Notes: a model not told the origin generated them from the letters alone. A DNA stretch of 64,000 nucleotides from Chrysoperla carnea (GCF_905475395.1 NC_058338.1:48953935-49017934), one strand, 5' to 3'; shown: positions 36,301 through 48,121, numbered from the stretch's first letter. Translations and numbers: made by a program.

Positions 36301-36868
36301 TTTGATTGGACCATATTTGTTCGATTGGAATTTGTGTGCCGTTAACTTCATTATTTTGATTTTGACCAGTTCTATAATTTTGGATTTGTCCTGTACTAGA
36401 ATTTTGGTTCTGCCTATGCCACGTTTGTCCATTTTGAGTTTGTCTACCGCTAATTCCATTTTGGTTTTGGTATGTTTTAGAATTGCGATTTTGGCCTACA
36501 CCATAAATTGGATTTTGTCTAGACCCTGCTTGTCCATTTGGAACTTTTTTACCGACATTTTGACCTCGGATATTTTGAATCTGCTTATTTTGTATTGGAT
36601 TACCTTGATTGTACCGATTTGTATTATAATTTTGATTTCCACTTGAAATAACATTTTTATGATATCCATTAATTTTTGCAGTATTTTGTAAATTCGATCT
36701 AGACCCACTACAAAGAGGTTTAGTAACGATATCAATTATAGGTGCAACACTGTATTCTATTGCGGTACCTAATTGTCCAAGCTGAGTAAAATATCCATTG
36801 TTGTGTTGTGCCGAATAAAAATTTAAATATGACGTTATTATAAAAATACTTAAAACAAATTTTATCAT
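33386..36868 (-). CDS. Secreted gamma-glutamyltransferase with long Gln/Asn-rich repeat domain (1160 aa, single exon)
   Basis: One uninterrupted frame. Residues 1-20 (MIKFVLSIFIITSYLNFYSA) are a signal peptide. About 21-60 is unique. About 60-635 is low-complexity and rich in Asn, Gln, Ser, Thr and Gly, built on NQN/GQNQN motifs. Its middle holds clear tandem units of 36 residues (108 nt) with cores such as SRPVQKQNTGNNAGQVL. Residues 635-1160 are a full-length GGT fold: SGIGGGF, DSREKSP (the Arg that binds the gamma-glutamyl carboxylate in the family), GNSIAIPSVLAGYEAV, then SRGTTNIV, where Thr963 sits at the autocleavage/nucleophile position. After it come SSSIGSLFGSG, DFSNPNW, SSTISPVIMV and GSAGGSHI. 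The predicted small subunit (963-1160, 198 aa) has normal length. The usual T-x-H after the nucleophile is Thr-Thr-Asn here, so activity is uncertain. GGTs cleave gamma-glutamyl bonds such as that of glutathione. No family member I know carries such a repeat domain; a secretory, adhesive or venom/saliva role is speculation. Confidence 0.9.
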   Translation of the reverse strand: MIKFVLSIFIITSYLNFYSAQHNNGYFTQLGQLGTAIEYSVAPIIDIVTKPLCSGSRSNLQNTAKINGYHKNVISSGNQNYNTNRYNQGNPIQNKQIQNIRGQNVGKKVPNGQAGSRQNPIYGVGQNRNSKTYQNQNGISGRQTQNGQTWHRQNQNSSTGQIQNYRTGQNQNNEVNGTQIPIEQIWSNQNQSTEFIAKQIPNRQTKQSQNSNINHSKVTVEQITNQQTQRQNQNTAINRRQFSNGQTLHVEPSQNSGLGQNSNYKTAHNQNNGVNTRQISNIQITGQTWYKQNQNYATGQNQNSRTDPNRNTAEQVLTGQPFHKQNQNSGINQSQNSRPVQKQNTGNNAGQVLTEHIFYKENQNSDINQSQNSRPVQKQNTGNNAGQVLTGHKFHKQNQNYASGQNQNFRTYQNRNTGNTAEKVLTGQPFHKQNQNSGINQSQIFRSSQNQNAGNSAGQAWQDQNQNSKTDLNQNTKIVSSTEDNIEPYVVLGSQSTSAQLSYNFSKYPNPYYMQQNQNTKSDHSQNNEIATGQTNQNCDHNSGIGQNQSKGFTTGQVPNGQTWQHQNRNSETENKNIRIESNGNDNIEPTAILGKQSTSVHLPYDHKKYPNYFSQQNQLNEQLDNENKQGDNIVVTNNPYCTQIARELIEKGGNVREVFIAASLCEGLVHPMDSGIGGGFQAVYYNFENNHPNSIFIDSREKSPGSSKFTKSSTKIGGNSIAIPSVLAGYEAVYNIDKHNNLLQWPEIIQPVLNLCQNGYYMSKPTKAMIELIVRSNNRTQVQINKLTIPKYCDTLTQIKSDGPSSSMYRANGHLHKLLLQDLRSVKSTITSRDIENYKVGIIQPAVTRFEKYTVYSTKAPGSGQAILFALKIIERLRKVIPSKATVDEKIVYLLKILKYTYTLKPHLREISENEINKIINGASQSLAEGIVQAGFKLQNTIPTKFGDVTLPKLQTSPSRGTTNIVIKIGKSAITASSSIGSLFGSGIFSETMGFCYNSHLRDFSNPNWRRNGKPLKNIAGPNKVTSSTISPVIMVDDSTGEPVFQIGSAGGSHILSAIVNTCFNYFILNRSLKDSVAACRIMPKLNYSRNEVIYSYECIDNERSFFNNNTAKRLRSIGVVFKYGKTAGYAAVTSLSKLRDGYPEAVFDNRRGGSSFIE

Positions 36869-36947
36869 TCTTAGTCCATGAGTCTACACTTATTAAAATT
36901 CACAAACTTATTAATATGTTTATAAGTATTTTAAAATTATTTATATA

Positions 36948-36955
36948 CTTATATA
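36948..36955 (-). promoter_or_regulatory. Candidate TATA box of the GGT gene
   Basis: TATATAAG on the minus strand lies about 80 bases upstream of the GGT start codon, with a second, weaker TATAAAT at 36939-36945. Between them and the start is a tiny upstream reading frame (ATG GAC TAA). The assignment is by position and sequence only. Confidence 0.35.
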
Positions 36956-37494
36956 CGTACACATTAAAACAATTGTAAGGAGAAAAAATCCGTTATGGAA
37001 ATGGGAAAAAAATTATACTCAATTAAAGTATAAATACTACTTATACACTAAGAAAAAATACTTTTTAATAATATAGTACTGACGCTAGCAGAGATTATGA
37101 GCCACTGAAAGAGTTTAGACGAGATATGAATCATTTCCTATGTTTTTAATCCGAAAAATCGATTTTTGATGATTTCAGACTCTAACGCTGAATTAGTTTA
37201 CGCCCATGAATTTTTTGAGTCATATAAAAAACGTCCTTCATCCAATATACCCAAAAAATTGTATATATAATCTCTGTTAGTTAAGTCAAAAGGATTTTTT
37301 TCTAAATAGAGCTGCTTCCGAAATATTATAGCACATCAAAAATATACAAACTTGTTTTTTGTCAATTATAAGCAGTACGAACTTGAGAATTAGATGAAAT
37401 TACCGAGGCAGCACTTATTGAAAAAATTCACCAAATGTTTTATAAGATTGATAAGTAATTCTCAGGCTTTATTTTACATGCATTGTATATGTCA

Positions 37495-37709
37495 ACGTAA
37501 TATTGTGCAATTTTCGTCAGATTGTAAATTGGTTACAAAAAACCACTCCAACTAGCGCTAAATAAACACCAACTAACGAAAATCAACTTACTGCGTTATG
37601 TTTAGTTGGTAGTGCTAGCACGGGTTGGGGTGGTTTTTGACCTTTTTTGAAATTCAAATTTACAATTTTACTAGTTAGTTTACAATCTGACGGGAATTAC
37701 AATATTACG
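37495..37709. mobile_element. MITE between GGT and arrestin copy 1
   Basis: CGTAATATTGTGCAATTTTC on the left faces its complement on the right, continuing through CGTCAGATTGTAAA. An inner palindrome (ACCACTCCAACTAGCGCT) forms the middle. It lies in the divergent promoter region of GGT and arrestin copy 1; the flanks (36869-37494 and 37710-38700) show nothing else. Confidence 0.85.
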
Positions 37710-38705
37710 CGGAATACTTCAAAAAAACGGAGCGATCCCTATATTTAGCCATCGTACTATGTACATTCATACTATTTTTTTTTTTGTTAATCAAAAAGTT
37801 TACAAATATGTTAATTCCAAATAATTTGTTATATTTTTTTATATAAACAAGCAACAGGAAAAAATGTTTTAAAATTAAAAAAGGTTTTCCACAATAATCA
37901 TGAAAATTATTCCTTTTTATTGTTTGTTAGTCACAATTAATAGGTCATAATGTTACAGTGATTTTATAAATAAATCACGTCATGATTCGATAATTGATTT
38001 GGGAATTTGAATAATTTATTATCTAAATATAATGATTAGTGTAGCTTAGTTTTGCACGAATTCGAATAATTTTTTGACTCAATTTGTTTCGCTAGATTAT
38101 TAAAAGAGTTAATAAAGTAAAGTGTATGAAATGAAATTCCATCATTAGCCTCGCGTGTTTTATGGTGTTACAAAAATACCTTTCGTCCAATCGACCCAAA
38201 TATGTTATATGTGATAGTACAGACAGTAAACGGTTAACACTATTTTTCGTTTAAAGTAGGTATATTGCCATGCAATCAAGATTTGTAAGGGGGACTGTGA
38301 GGGGCTTTTTTATGATGAAAAAAGTTGCTTTCAAATAACTCAAAATATGTCAAAGTACAAAACTAACATAACGATCTACAGATTATTCGAATTATTCGTT
38401 TAAGGTAGAGCCTTTGCATTTTAAATAAAAGGAATTAAAAGGTAATTTTCTCTATAATAGTTCCTTCCTAATTGCTGAAATCAACCGTCCCGTCGCTTGT
38501 TTGTCTTACATCTCAATAATACCAAATTTTAATTCATTTTATTTACAATACAGTATGTAAGTTTTATGTTTTCGGAGAAAATATGACTAATAAATGCCCT
38601 ATAATTTATGCTACAATTGCCAAAATATATTATTAAAAAATAACATAAAAGTAAATAAATTAAATTACCTATCCATAATATTTCCAGTTATTAAAGGATT
38701 ATTAT

Positions 38706-38723
38706 TTAAATGAATCTCTCAAT
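38706..38723 (+). promoter_or_regulatory. Conserved 5' block upstream of arrestin copy 1
   Basis: The 18-mer TTAAATGAATCTCTCAAT lies about 190 bases before the start codon of copy 1 and recurs exactly before copy 2 (48104-48121). It was duplicated with the gene and is part of the promoter or the untranslated leader. Confidence 0.5.
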
Positions 38724-38912
38724 TTGTAAATTTGTTTTAAACCTTTTATTACAATTGAATTTTGTAATAATATACGGTGGTCCTCCCTACTCTTTCGTGT
38801 ATGGTACATGATTTTTCAATAACATCAGCATTTTAATTAATAATATTTTAGTTGTACTTAAGTTTTTACTTTATAAGAATCTCTGAAATTGTGTTTGTGT
38901 GTTTATTGTAAA

Positions 38913-41900
38913 ATGGGCTTAAAAAAATGTGAAATTCTATTCGATATTCAATATAACACGTATTATCCTGGACAAACTATAAAAGGCGTAGTAAATTTAA
39001 CTTTTGATTCCACAAAAAAAATTCGGGGTAAGTAAATTCGTTTAACTATTAACTACTTAGAAAATTTTTTATGTTTTGTTTAATGTTTTATTATTTGGGG
39101 CATATTTATAATTAATTAACCTTGTTTTTAGAAGTGACGTTTTTAAAACTTTCGCTTTTTACATAAACAATACATTAAACAATAAACAGTGGCGTGGCAT
39201 GCATCAAATTTAAAAAAATTTAAATATGATAAATCTACAGGGTTTTCAAAAAGTATCGCAACTAACTCTTACGGTTGCCAACTAAAAATTTGAGAAAGTT
39301 TGGAGATTATCCGAATATGAATATCCGACAAAATATACTGGCTAAGCATATACATAAACTGATCTGTGATGATCTGTGAGTCTATGGAGTATAAACAATT
39401 TACTTGAAACAGAGAATATATCGGTAAAAGATATAGTCTCTGCTTGAAACATGAAGAATATCTGATACTTTTACTAAACTGAAAATATCTGTAAATGGAA
39501 CCGCATAAACCTTTCAGAATTTTATAATTTTCAAATTCATTGTTTAATAATTGCAATAAATTGCAACGTAAAATTGGAATGTGAACCATACAGCCCTATA
39601 TTTATTCCAATAATAATGTTAACTCTTTCTTTGCCCCCTTCAAAGCCCACCTTCTGTATGGCTTAGCCTATTTTTCAAATTCTACAAATCTTGAGGGCGG
39701 TTTGATCGATTAAAAAAATTTTCCAAATTATTTGCTGTATTTATTCATACTGACTGTGCACGCTGATGAAAAAAAGAGAATCTACAAATTATTTGTACTT
39801 GCGTCGGGGTTTCAGTTTTGTAATGTACACGTCGTACCCTTTTATTTGATAACTCACTTGGGTATACTTGAAATTATTAGAGTGACCATCTCAACATTCA
39901 CTTTCCAGATCACCTTGTGCTCCTTGGGGTTAAAAATTTATAAAAACAATCAATGAAGCGGTTTGTATCAGGGTTCGAGGATATATATCAGTGGATATAT
40001 ATCATGATATATATCCGATATATATCAAATGATTATTTATGATACATATCAATACAAAAAAGATTTAAAAATTGTATATTAGAATTAAGTAATTTTTGAC
40101 GTTTTTTACTGTATTTCTAGTCCCCAAATGTAAATGGCGTTCGGGTAGAGTTAAAACATATTCCCTAACATGTTCTAATCCATAAATGGCAACACTTCTT
40201 CTGCCGGCATTAATGGCGTCAGTCGTGTTAGAAAAATTTCGTTACGAAAGAGTATTTTTTTTATGTTTATTCTATTATTTTTTACAAAGAAAGTAATTGA
40301 CAAATGATTTTACTTCTATAAATGTAAATATCAAACTTTATATATATAGGATATATATCATAAATATCCGATATTTTGATATTTATAATAAATATCGGAT
40401 ATTTTCGAACCCTGGTTTGTATATCGTGTTAATATTTGAGGTAAAACGATACCCATACTTTTTGAGTTTTTAAAACATACATAAACCAACTTAACATTTT
40501 TATATACTGGTTGTTTAATTTACTTCTTTCGCATAGTACATCTCCTACGAATATGAGAGAGTACATGTGTATACATTAAGCAGTGTAGATAAGAAAGTGT
40601 TATAGGTGTTATATGAAAGAAGTGTATGCTTTCATGCATGTGTTATAGCTTCGGTTCGCTTAAAGCTGTATGATGGTTCTACTGCATCTGTGTGCCTGTA
40701 CCGACTCAAGAAAGTGGGGAAGCTACATACAACACGTGCAAGAAAACATAACTATAACCTATAACACCTATTTCTTATACACACTGCTTAATGTATACAT
40801 ATATATGTACTCTGTCATACGTATTGAAGCTCATTATGAACAATTAAAAAAAAAAAAAAAACTAAATTTAAAATTGCCACTGCCTATTTGATTGCATTAT
40901 TAGTCCGAAAAACTATTTAACTTGAATATGTATTTAGTTCCGAAATAACTGGGGAATGGGATGCCGAACTGTAGCGATTCTTCAAACAACCACTCATCTA
41001 CAAAAATTTCTGCAGGTGGAAATAACATGTTTGAAGGTTTCATCGTCCTCCATATGGACCCTATAAGTGGGAATATTAGAAATCTTCATGTTATGAAAGT
41101 GGTAGTAACATCTTGCTATGAGAATGACAGACTCCCATGTGGAAATATACTAATCTTTTCTGGCTACTTTATTTATGAGCCTTAACTTGTAAACGGTTAG
41201 TATTTTTGTTCATTCTGTATATGTAACGCGCATCCATTTGTTTTAAACCAACGAATATAGCAACTTTTTTCAATTTTTTCATATGTTTCATCACTAATAG
41301 CCAACAAGAGTACTTACCCACTGTGCATCTTCAATAAAAGTTGATTTTTGCGAATTATTTTTAACATTTTGAATTAACATCCTATAAGAAATATAGGATA
41401 ATCCACCCGCACTCTTTATCCCCGAAAATACTACGCCTAAAATTTTGCTAAAAATTCTGGGAGTATAGAGTCTTACTAGTTTACAGGAAAATCAAAGTGA
41501 AAAGTTGAATTCTGTCTTTGAGAGTTAATTTTAGATGTTCATTGTTTTGAAAAGGGTAAAAATTTTTACATATAAGTTTATCAAGTTTGAAAACAAAATA
41601 CACAAAAATATTAAAAAAATAAATGTTCGTATAAGAATTAAGTTAAATTTTCTATTACGAAAATCTTCTATCAAGAACATACGACCAATGATCATATACA
41701 AACAACAATAGACAACATAAATGCATGATGATGATTCATGGCGTTACTCCGCATGCGACTCCAACTCGCACTAGATCCTTCTTTTTCTATGTTAACGCTC
41801 TGAAAAGCTCTGAATGAAAATTATTTAATTTATTACTCTTATTTTCAGCAATTTTGATAAAATTTAAAGGGGAAGCGAAAACAAAATGGACAGAACGTAG

Positions 41901-44900
41901 AAGAAGAAGAAATCGTCGCAGAAGGCGTCGGCATTTAAGCGGCACCGAGGAATATTTCAAAATTGAATATTATTTGTTAGGGTCAAGAACAGGTATAATT
42001 GCATTATTTTTAATCGGAATATATCTCATTATACCATAGATTCCTTTTATGTTGGTTGCCGGATTCAGCCGCAGGCTTTTAAAATTGTTCATTCGAAACA
42101 TTTTTATTTAATAATATGCCAATAAAATCTGCTCAATCAATGCCATAACTATACCTAATCTATCTAACGAAACTCAAAAAGTAGTTGTGTCACATTGTAT
42201 TTTTATATCGTATATATGTACAATATTGTACATATATGGTTTATTTATGGCTGACTACAAGTACAACCAGCTATTTTTAACCCTTTATAAGGCAGAAAAA
42301 TATGTAAATAAATTTTCTTGTTTTATTTTTTTATGTGCTAAAAATACTACTTATTACCCCAATATAAACTTATAAAGGGGGAAACACACGTGAATTTATA
42401 TACACGTCGAATTAAAAAAACAAGTGAAAACAAACAATTGATTGAGTTAATTGTTAAAGTACCATATATACCATATATATAGACAGTGTCGATTAGGCAA
42501 TAGTTTATTATTTTATGCCATGTCAGTAAAAAAAGAAAGCCACTCTTACACACAAATTAATAAGAGTATCTTTCTACTCACTTCCTCAGTGGATATAATA
42601 TATGCTAAAAGAAACACATACATAATAAATGTAACGTATAAATTTAAAATATATACATTACGTGTATACATAATATATGTTTCTAACCTAATTTGCATTT
42701 TTTACATTTAAACTTTCATTCCATCTCTAACGGTTTACAAGATAGATCCTTTTTCATTTGATTGAATGAGCAAAAATATTATATTATTGTGTTGACAGAC
42801 GGACAACAGGAAATAGGCTAATTAGGTTTTACGAACACCTATACCAAAATTATTTTCGTAATATCAATTTTTTGAGCGTTACAAACTTGTTACTAAACTT
42901 AGTATACCTTGATATATTTCATATTATACATGGTAAAAAAAATCGAAAATTAAAGCATGTAAACTCTGCATCACAAAAAGTGCACGTATTTTATAGCTAT
43001 ATCACTTAGAATGGTAAAACACGTGTACATTTTGTGAGGCGGAGTATACTTTATCAGCTAAACTGTCACTACTAACAAATAATAAAAGCCATTGTTATCT
43101 GGCTTAGGTGATATATTATTAACGTTTTTCGGTCATTGAGGAAACCGATAAGTTTGTTTTACTTAAACTTTACCCTTCGTAGGGTGCTTTAGCGCTTTCG
43201 AACAAAAGTCGATAGAATGAGTTGTAGCATTTTTTTTTGTATATTTCCTCAGAGAAATCCGCATACCTTTTTCTCCTGCCATGGCTCCGATACTACAGAT
43301 AAATTTTACATTATTATTAGGTGATAAAATCGAATTATCAACTGGAACACATTCGTATCCATTTTCTTGTGAATTACCTACAACATTGCCATCCTCATTT
43401 GAAGGATTACATGGCCATATACGTTATACAGCAAAGGTAACTTTGGATAGACCTTGGAAGTTTGATCAAGAATACAAAACTGCATTTACCGTTGTTTCAA
43501 CAGTGGACCTAAATTTAAATTCGCTTGTCAAGGTATTGATTATTTTTCTTCACTATTTATTTTGAGCTTATGATATCTAATAGACTTGATTCTTTTAGAC
43601 TCCAGTTGATAAATCATTTGAAAAAACTTTTGGATGTAGTTGGTTTGGTTGGTGTTGCGCTACTGGATCTTTCAAATTGACGGGATCATTACCATATACT
43701 GGTTATGTTTCTGGCCAAGAAATTCCCCTATCAATAAATTATATAAATAATTCTAGCGTGGAAATTCAAAGTATTAAGATCGAATTAAAAAAGGTTTGTA
43801 TAGATATTATTCCTTTTAACCTGGTGATAAAAAAGAATAACAATAATACTCTTGCTTTAAAATAAATATGAAATTCACCAAAACACTTGTCCCAATAAGT
43901 ATTGCTCCCGTTGTTCAAGTCCTTTTTAAAAAAATCTTAAATATCTACTATGTTTCTTAATAAATTGTTAATAATCATAATCAAAGAGGTGATAGGGTAC
44001 GATGCCCGAAAACGGTCCCCTTCGAAGCTACAGAAGTTTGAATATCGTGTCAAATTTCTGCCAAGTCCATTGAGTGTGCGAACAAATTTTGCACTATCTC
44101 TAACAGTTTTTCTCACGTCTCTTACTCAGTTCTCTTAAAAAGTCAAAGATAGAACAAAACTTTAAATATCAAAAGATTTCTCATAAAATTAAAAAAACGA
44201 TTTTTGCCCGAAACATTTTTTCGAAATTAGAGCGAATTTGACAGAGTGTGCAACCTACTGACGCCTGTAGCCTCGAAAAGGAAGACGATTTTCGGGCATA
44301 TGTGCTTTATAACAATATAATCGCTTCGGCGCATTATTCCCTTGATTATTGGCAATTTGTTGGGACACGTGTGTGTAAATCCAAATCTAAAAGCGAAAGA
44401 TACCACAATATAAAACAAACTCTTGTAATGTTTATACCTGTTGGTAATTTTCATTTGAGATTAATGGCAAACGAAGGGTAAGCCTTTATCATTATTAAAT
44501 ACTTTTTTCAAAATATGTTTCAGACAATATCATTCCATTCTCAGCATCCAAGACGCACGAAAAAACTTGACGAAACAGTTTGGGAACGTATAATTGAATC
44601 GATAGACGGACACCAATCCAATACAATTAACCAGCCAATTGTAATTCCAGCCTTGCCACCATCAAATTTAGATCATTGTTCCATAATTGATTTAGATTAT
44701 GAAATTAAGGTAATATTCAAAACAAGTAATCTTTTTGGAAACATGACATTAATTGATATAATCAAAAAACAGATTCAAGTCAAATTTACGGGAGCTCATA
44801 TTAGTGCGTGTATTAAAATTCCAATAGTATTAGGAACAATTCCGTTAACAGCACAAATAACCATGAATTCAATGATCAATAAAGGTAGTTCGATAGATAA

Positions 44901-45395
44901 CACACCACATTATGCAAGACCGGGAATTGGATTTGTGGCTAATTCTACAGAACCATCGGCAGCAGGGCCGTCAAATTCTAACTCTACTTTTGATCCAGAT
45001 GCTCCACCTCCTCCGTATCACTCATTATATCCAAATATGCGTACGTATTACATTTTAAAATTCAAGCACGTAGCCAAAAATGGAGTTAAGGAATGTTTTA
45101 CCTTCTGGAACTTTTAGTTTTTCGAATTTCTACTAAATTTTATGAAATAAAATTTAGTAGAAATTACATTTACGGCTACAGGCTTGAAATAGAGATTTTA
45201 TATTGAGGAAAATAAAAGCTAAATATCCACATTATAATTGTTTTAGCGTTACCTACGTACACTGAAAGTGAATTTAAAGTTGAATCCATCCAAGATGAAA
45301 ACGACGATAATGAACATACACAAATGGGTTTTACAAATTTTGCACCAAGATACCCAGTCTATAATTTTATGTTACCATCAAATGTAAAACAATAA
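38913..45395 (+). CDS. Alpha-arrestin (arrestin domain-containing protein), tandem copy 1, with Arg-rich loop (7 exons, 422 aa)
   Basis: Exons: 38913-39027, 41849-41992, 43321-43532, 43599-43793, 44524-44709, 44773-45040, 45247-45395; phases all agree. Alpha-arrestins are cytoplasmic adaptors that link membrane receptors and transporters to Nedd4-type ubiquitin ligases. The N domain shows KCEILFDIQYNTYYPGQ, GEAKTKWTE and YPFSCELPTTLPSSFEG. The C domain shows TGSLPYTGYVSGQEIP and VLGTIPLT. A PPPY motif at residues 363-366, inside PDAPPPPYHSLYP, is the expected WW-domain ligand. The last exon adds an acidic stretch (QDENDDNEHTQ). Residues 55-66 are odd: eleven arginines in twelve positions, in the loop where copy 2 has a Gln/His/Asn-rich insert. 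This could be a nuclear-localisation or RNA-binding patch, or just repeat slippage of AGA/CGT codons. Copies 2 and 3 follow downstream in the same orientation. Confidence 0.93.
39969..40414. mobile_element. hAT-superfamily MITE with 8-bp target duplication GTTTGTAT
   Basis: The ends are CAGGGTTCGA and TCGAACCCTG. GTTTGTAT stands at 39961-39968 and again at 40415-40422. The 446-bp interior is non-coding and has ATATCCGATATATATC tracts near each end. It lies in intron 1 of arrestin copy 1. Confidence 0.93.
40547..40824. mobile_element. Palindromic MITE in arrestin copy 1 intron 1
   Basis: The left arm (AGTACATGTGTATACATTAA, GCAGTGT, AAGAAAGTGTTATAGGTG) and right arm are inverted copies over about 90 bases with small gaps. 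Confidence 0.8.
42421..42945 (+). repeat. Family A repeat, variant with extra block
   Basis: It carries the family ends, and a 120-base block (GAAAGCCACTCTTACACACA..) in place of part of the core. The same block is in the copy at 55230, so the two define a subfamily. Confidence 0.8.
42958..43054. mobile_element. 97-bp hairpin element
   Basis: GTAAACTCTGCATCACAAAA on the left faces its diverged complement on the right, with CACGTNTTTTA inside. It lies directly behind the family A variant in intron 2 of arrestin copy 1. Confidence 0.75.
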
Positions 45396-48068
45396 TGAAT
45401 TTTATGGACCAAAGATTTCATTTAATAACAGTTAATAATTAGTAATAATAGGTTTTAATAGTCCTATAAGTGAAGCATAGAACATCCATGAACATTCGCT
45501 ATCGACAAAAGGTTCTTGGCCTGGGTCTTAATCTGTAGCTCTTTTCGCATTTCTTTCTAACCGACTATTCACCTCCAGATGGTATTTGGTACTTCCCTGA
45601 GCTTGGATCTATGCGGATTCTACTTCAATGACTGGCAAGCGTCCCTATTTTTAAAGCTAATTTTTTACCAACGAGTATTTCACCTATTGCCTTCTAGAAC
45701 TATTCCATAAAAACACCTGTGTCCATCATACCCCAAGGATGATACTCAGACATATGCTCATTATTTTTAGCTATTGTTCAGATATTTATTCGAAAAATTC
45801 ACAGTTTTGTGACTGTACTTGATCGAAACATTACACCGTTTCTCTGTTATTCCCGAAGCGCATTTCTTTTAAGTGTTTCTTTTATACATTGAATGCGACA
45901 GATCTTTGGTAAATCATTTAGGTGATTTTACCAAGGCTAATATTTTGAGGAACAAATATATCTCGGGTAAAGTAAGCATTCTTGTTTTGTCTTGGAATTA
46001 AGTGGGATGCTTCCAGAGAGCAGATCATAATATTGAATCTGTTATGTGAAAGCGTTACACATGTTATACATATCTTTGATATAATTTCTGTACCCACACC
46101 TTTAACGAAATTCAAACAATTTTCTGGAGAACCAAACTCTAACCTATCCTAAAATTTCTCTTAGAAAAATTTTATTGATTTAGTCTGGTTGGAGATTTGT
46201 ATATACCGGAGGACTGTACCTTTTGAGAATATGCTTTTGCAATCACGGTATGTGGATTCCGGTTGCCTCCTTCGTTACGAAATCTGTAGAGATCGTTGCC
46301 TCTTAAATTGACTTGTGCAAATATTTATTGAATTTATAGTGACTGGTTGGAAAGCCAATAAGTATCCTCACTTGGTTTTTCATAGCTATTAACTATTTAT
46401 TTTATTTTGTTTGTTCATCTAACATTCATTCCAATTCAAATTATTTAAGCTTAAGCAAAATGAAACTTTTAATTTTCACATCAACGTGTAACTAGACTAT
46501 ATCTTTTTGTATAACTTTTGTAATATTAAATAAAAAGTAATATATTTTTAAATACAACTGTAAGTAATACTCACTCTATCATCAGTAATTCTTCTGAACA
46601 TTATTCTGCAACTTCCGCAAAAGAGAATTTAAAAATAAAATAAGAAACAATGAGATACGATCTACAAATAAGTAATTGTACGGATAAGATTTATGTTTAA
46701 TCTTAAAACAGCGATCGACTTCTCATGGGCGCATTCTAAGTGGGAAAGAGAAGGAGAATAAACTGTTTTTTATATATGTTCAAAAAAATCAGTACTTAAG
46801 CTTTTGAGATACAGGCTCAGAAACTCCAAGATTCAATTTTTGATATTTGCAACCACAAGCTCATTTCGTAAGGGGATACATACAAAATTTTATTTTTCAA
46901 GTGGCACATTTTCAGTAAAACTTAAAATAAAAATTTAATTTTATTCTTAGATATAAGGTATAAGTTGTGTTTCTATTTATTTTTAAAATTTTACTCTAGG
47001 TGGGCTATGGAACAGATACTAATGAATTTAACTGTAAAATCTACGAGCCAAACATAATTTCATAGAATTAATTGAGAAAAATGCAACCCGTCACTTATCG
47101 TTGTTTCTTTATAACACTTCAAGGGAAGACATTGCGATCGATATGTTGACCCAACCCTACCTTAGCCAATAGCTGGCTGAGGTACAATCGCTAAGGGGTA
47201 CTCCAATGTACTTTAAGGTGTGAATCATGGTAGGTATGTATGTATACATTGTGGTCCCGTATCCTGAATCACATATTGACGAAATATAAATTTTGTTTTT
47301 ATCGATATAGCTATTTATTAAATACTGAATTGATTGAATTTAAATACGATTTTGAGACTATGGATTAGACGTGGTAGGCTAGAATGAGGTATAGCCTGGA
47401 AATCTAGTTTGAGACTCTTTTTGATGATCAGCGTATTCTGGCAATAACATGGTAATTGTTGGCTGGCTTCTATCTAATCTATGTCTGTGGTTTATCGGTG
47501 TATTCTAGTAACTTCACAAAGTCCCACAGATAATAAGCCGTATCGATGAGAACATAGAGATTGTGCAAATTTTTACAATTTTGAAGCGTTGTTCTAATAA
47601 AAGTGCAAGTCTATTTAGAGTCAAATGTCAACATGCTGTGAACAAAATAAAAAATGTTTTTTTTATGATAATCAACTTTCTATAATTTAAAGTGTCACTC
47701 TATCTTTTACCTTTTAGGATATAAATTGAACCCGACAACAAAACCCCCCTAACCCTTCCCGTAAATCCGACACTGATCATGGCGATTATATATTTTTAAT
47801 TGTTTTAAAAGCCTATCAAGTATCAAAAATTTAACTGCGGTTGAAATACAATAATTGTAACCACATAAATTATGCACAATTATCATATTTTACATAGCTG
47901 TATTTTTAAAATTTTGTGATTAATTAATTACCCAATATCGTATACTGTTTAATATGTGACGTAAATCTATTTAAAGCTATAGTCAATTGCTTTTTCTTAA
48001 AAACGATGAAATTACACTTGCCAGAAACCATTATTTTAAAAAAATCGATAACTGAATACATTTTAGTT
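45396..48068. other. Spacer between arrestin copies 1 and 2, unassigned
   Basis: It is less AT-rich than its surroundings at 45480-46340. That part holds a 65-codon minus-strand open frame (45918-46115) and word use that looks like old coding sequence read on the minus strand, but I recognise no family. The remainder (46350-48060) shows no gene or repeat with clear ends. Confidence 0.35.
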
Positions 48069-48121
48069 TAGATTAGATTATTTTAGAGGTATAATCACTA
48101 TACTTAAATGAATCTCTCAAT
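48069..48121 (+). promoter_or_regulatory. Conserved 5' blocks upstream of arrestin copy 2
   Basis: Two blocks are shared with the other copies. TAGATTAGATTAT at 48069-48081 recurs at 53896-53908 before copy 3. TTAAATGAATCTCTCAAT at 48104-48121 recurs before copy 1. Here both sit within 125 bases of the start codon, probably the ancestral spacing. Confidence 0.5.

Noticed and set aside
33355-36735. Several other frames overlapping the GGT gene on both strands
   Set aside because: Shadows of the repetitive Asn/Gln-rich coding sequence.
45918-46115. 65-codon minus-strand frame between arrestin copies 1 and 2
   Set aside because: Looks vaguely like old coding sequence but matches no family I can name; left unassigned.
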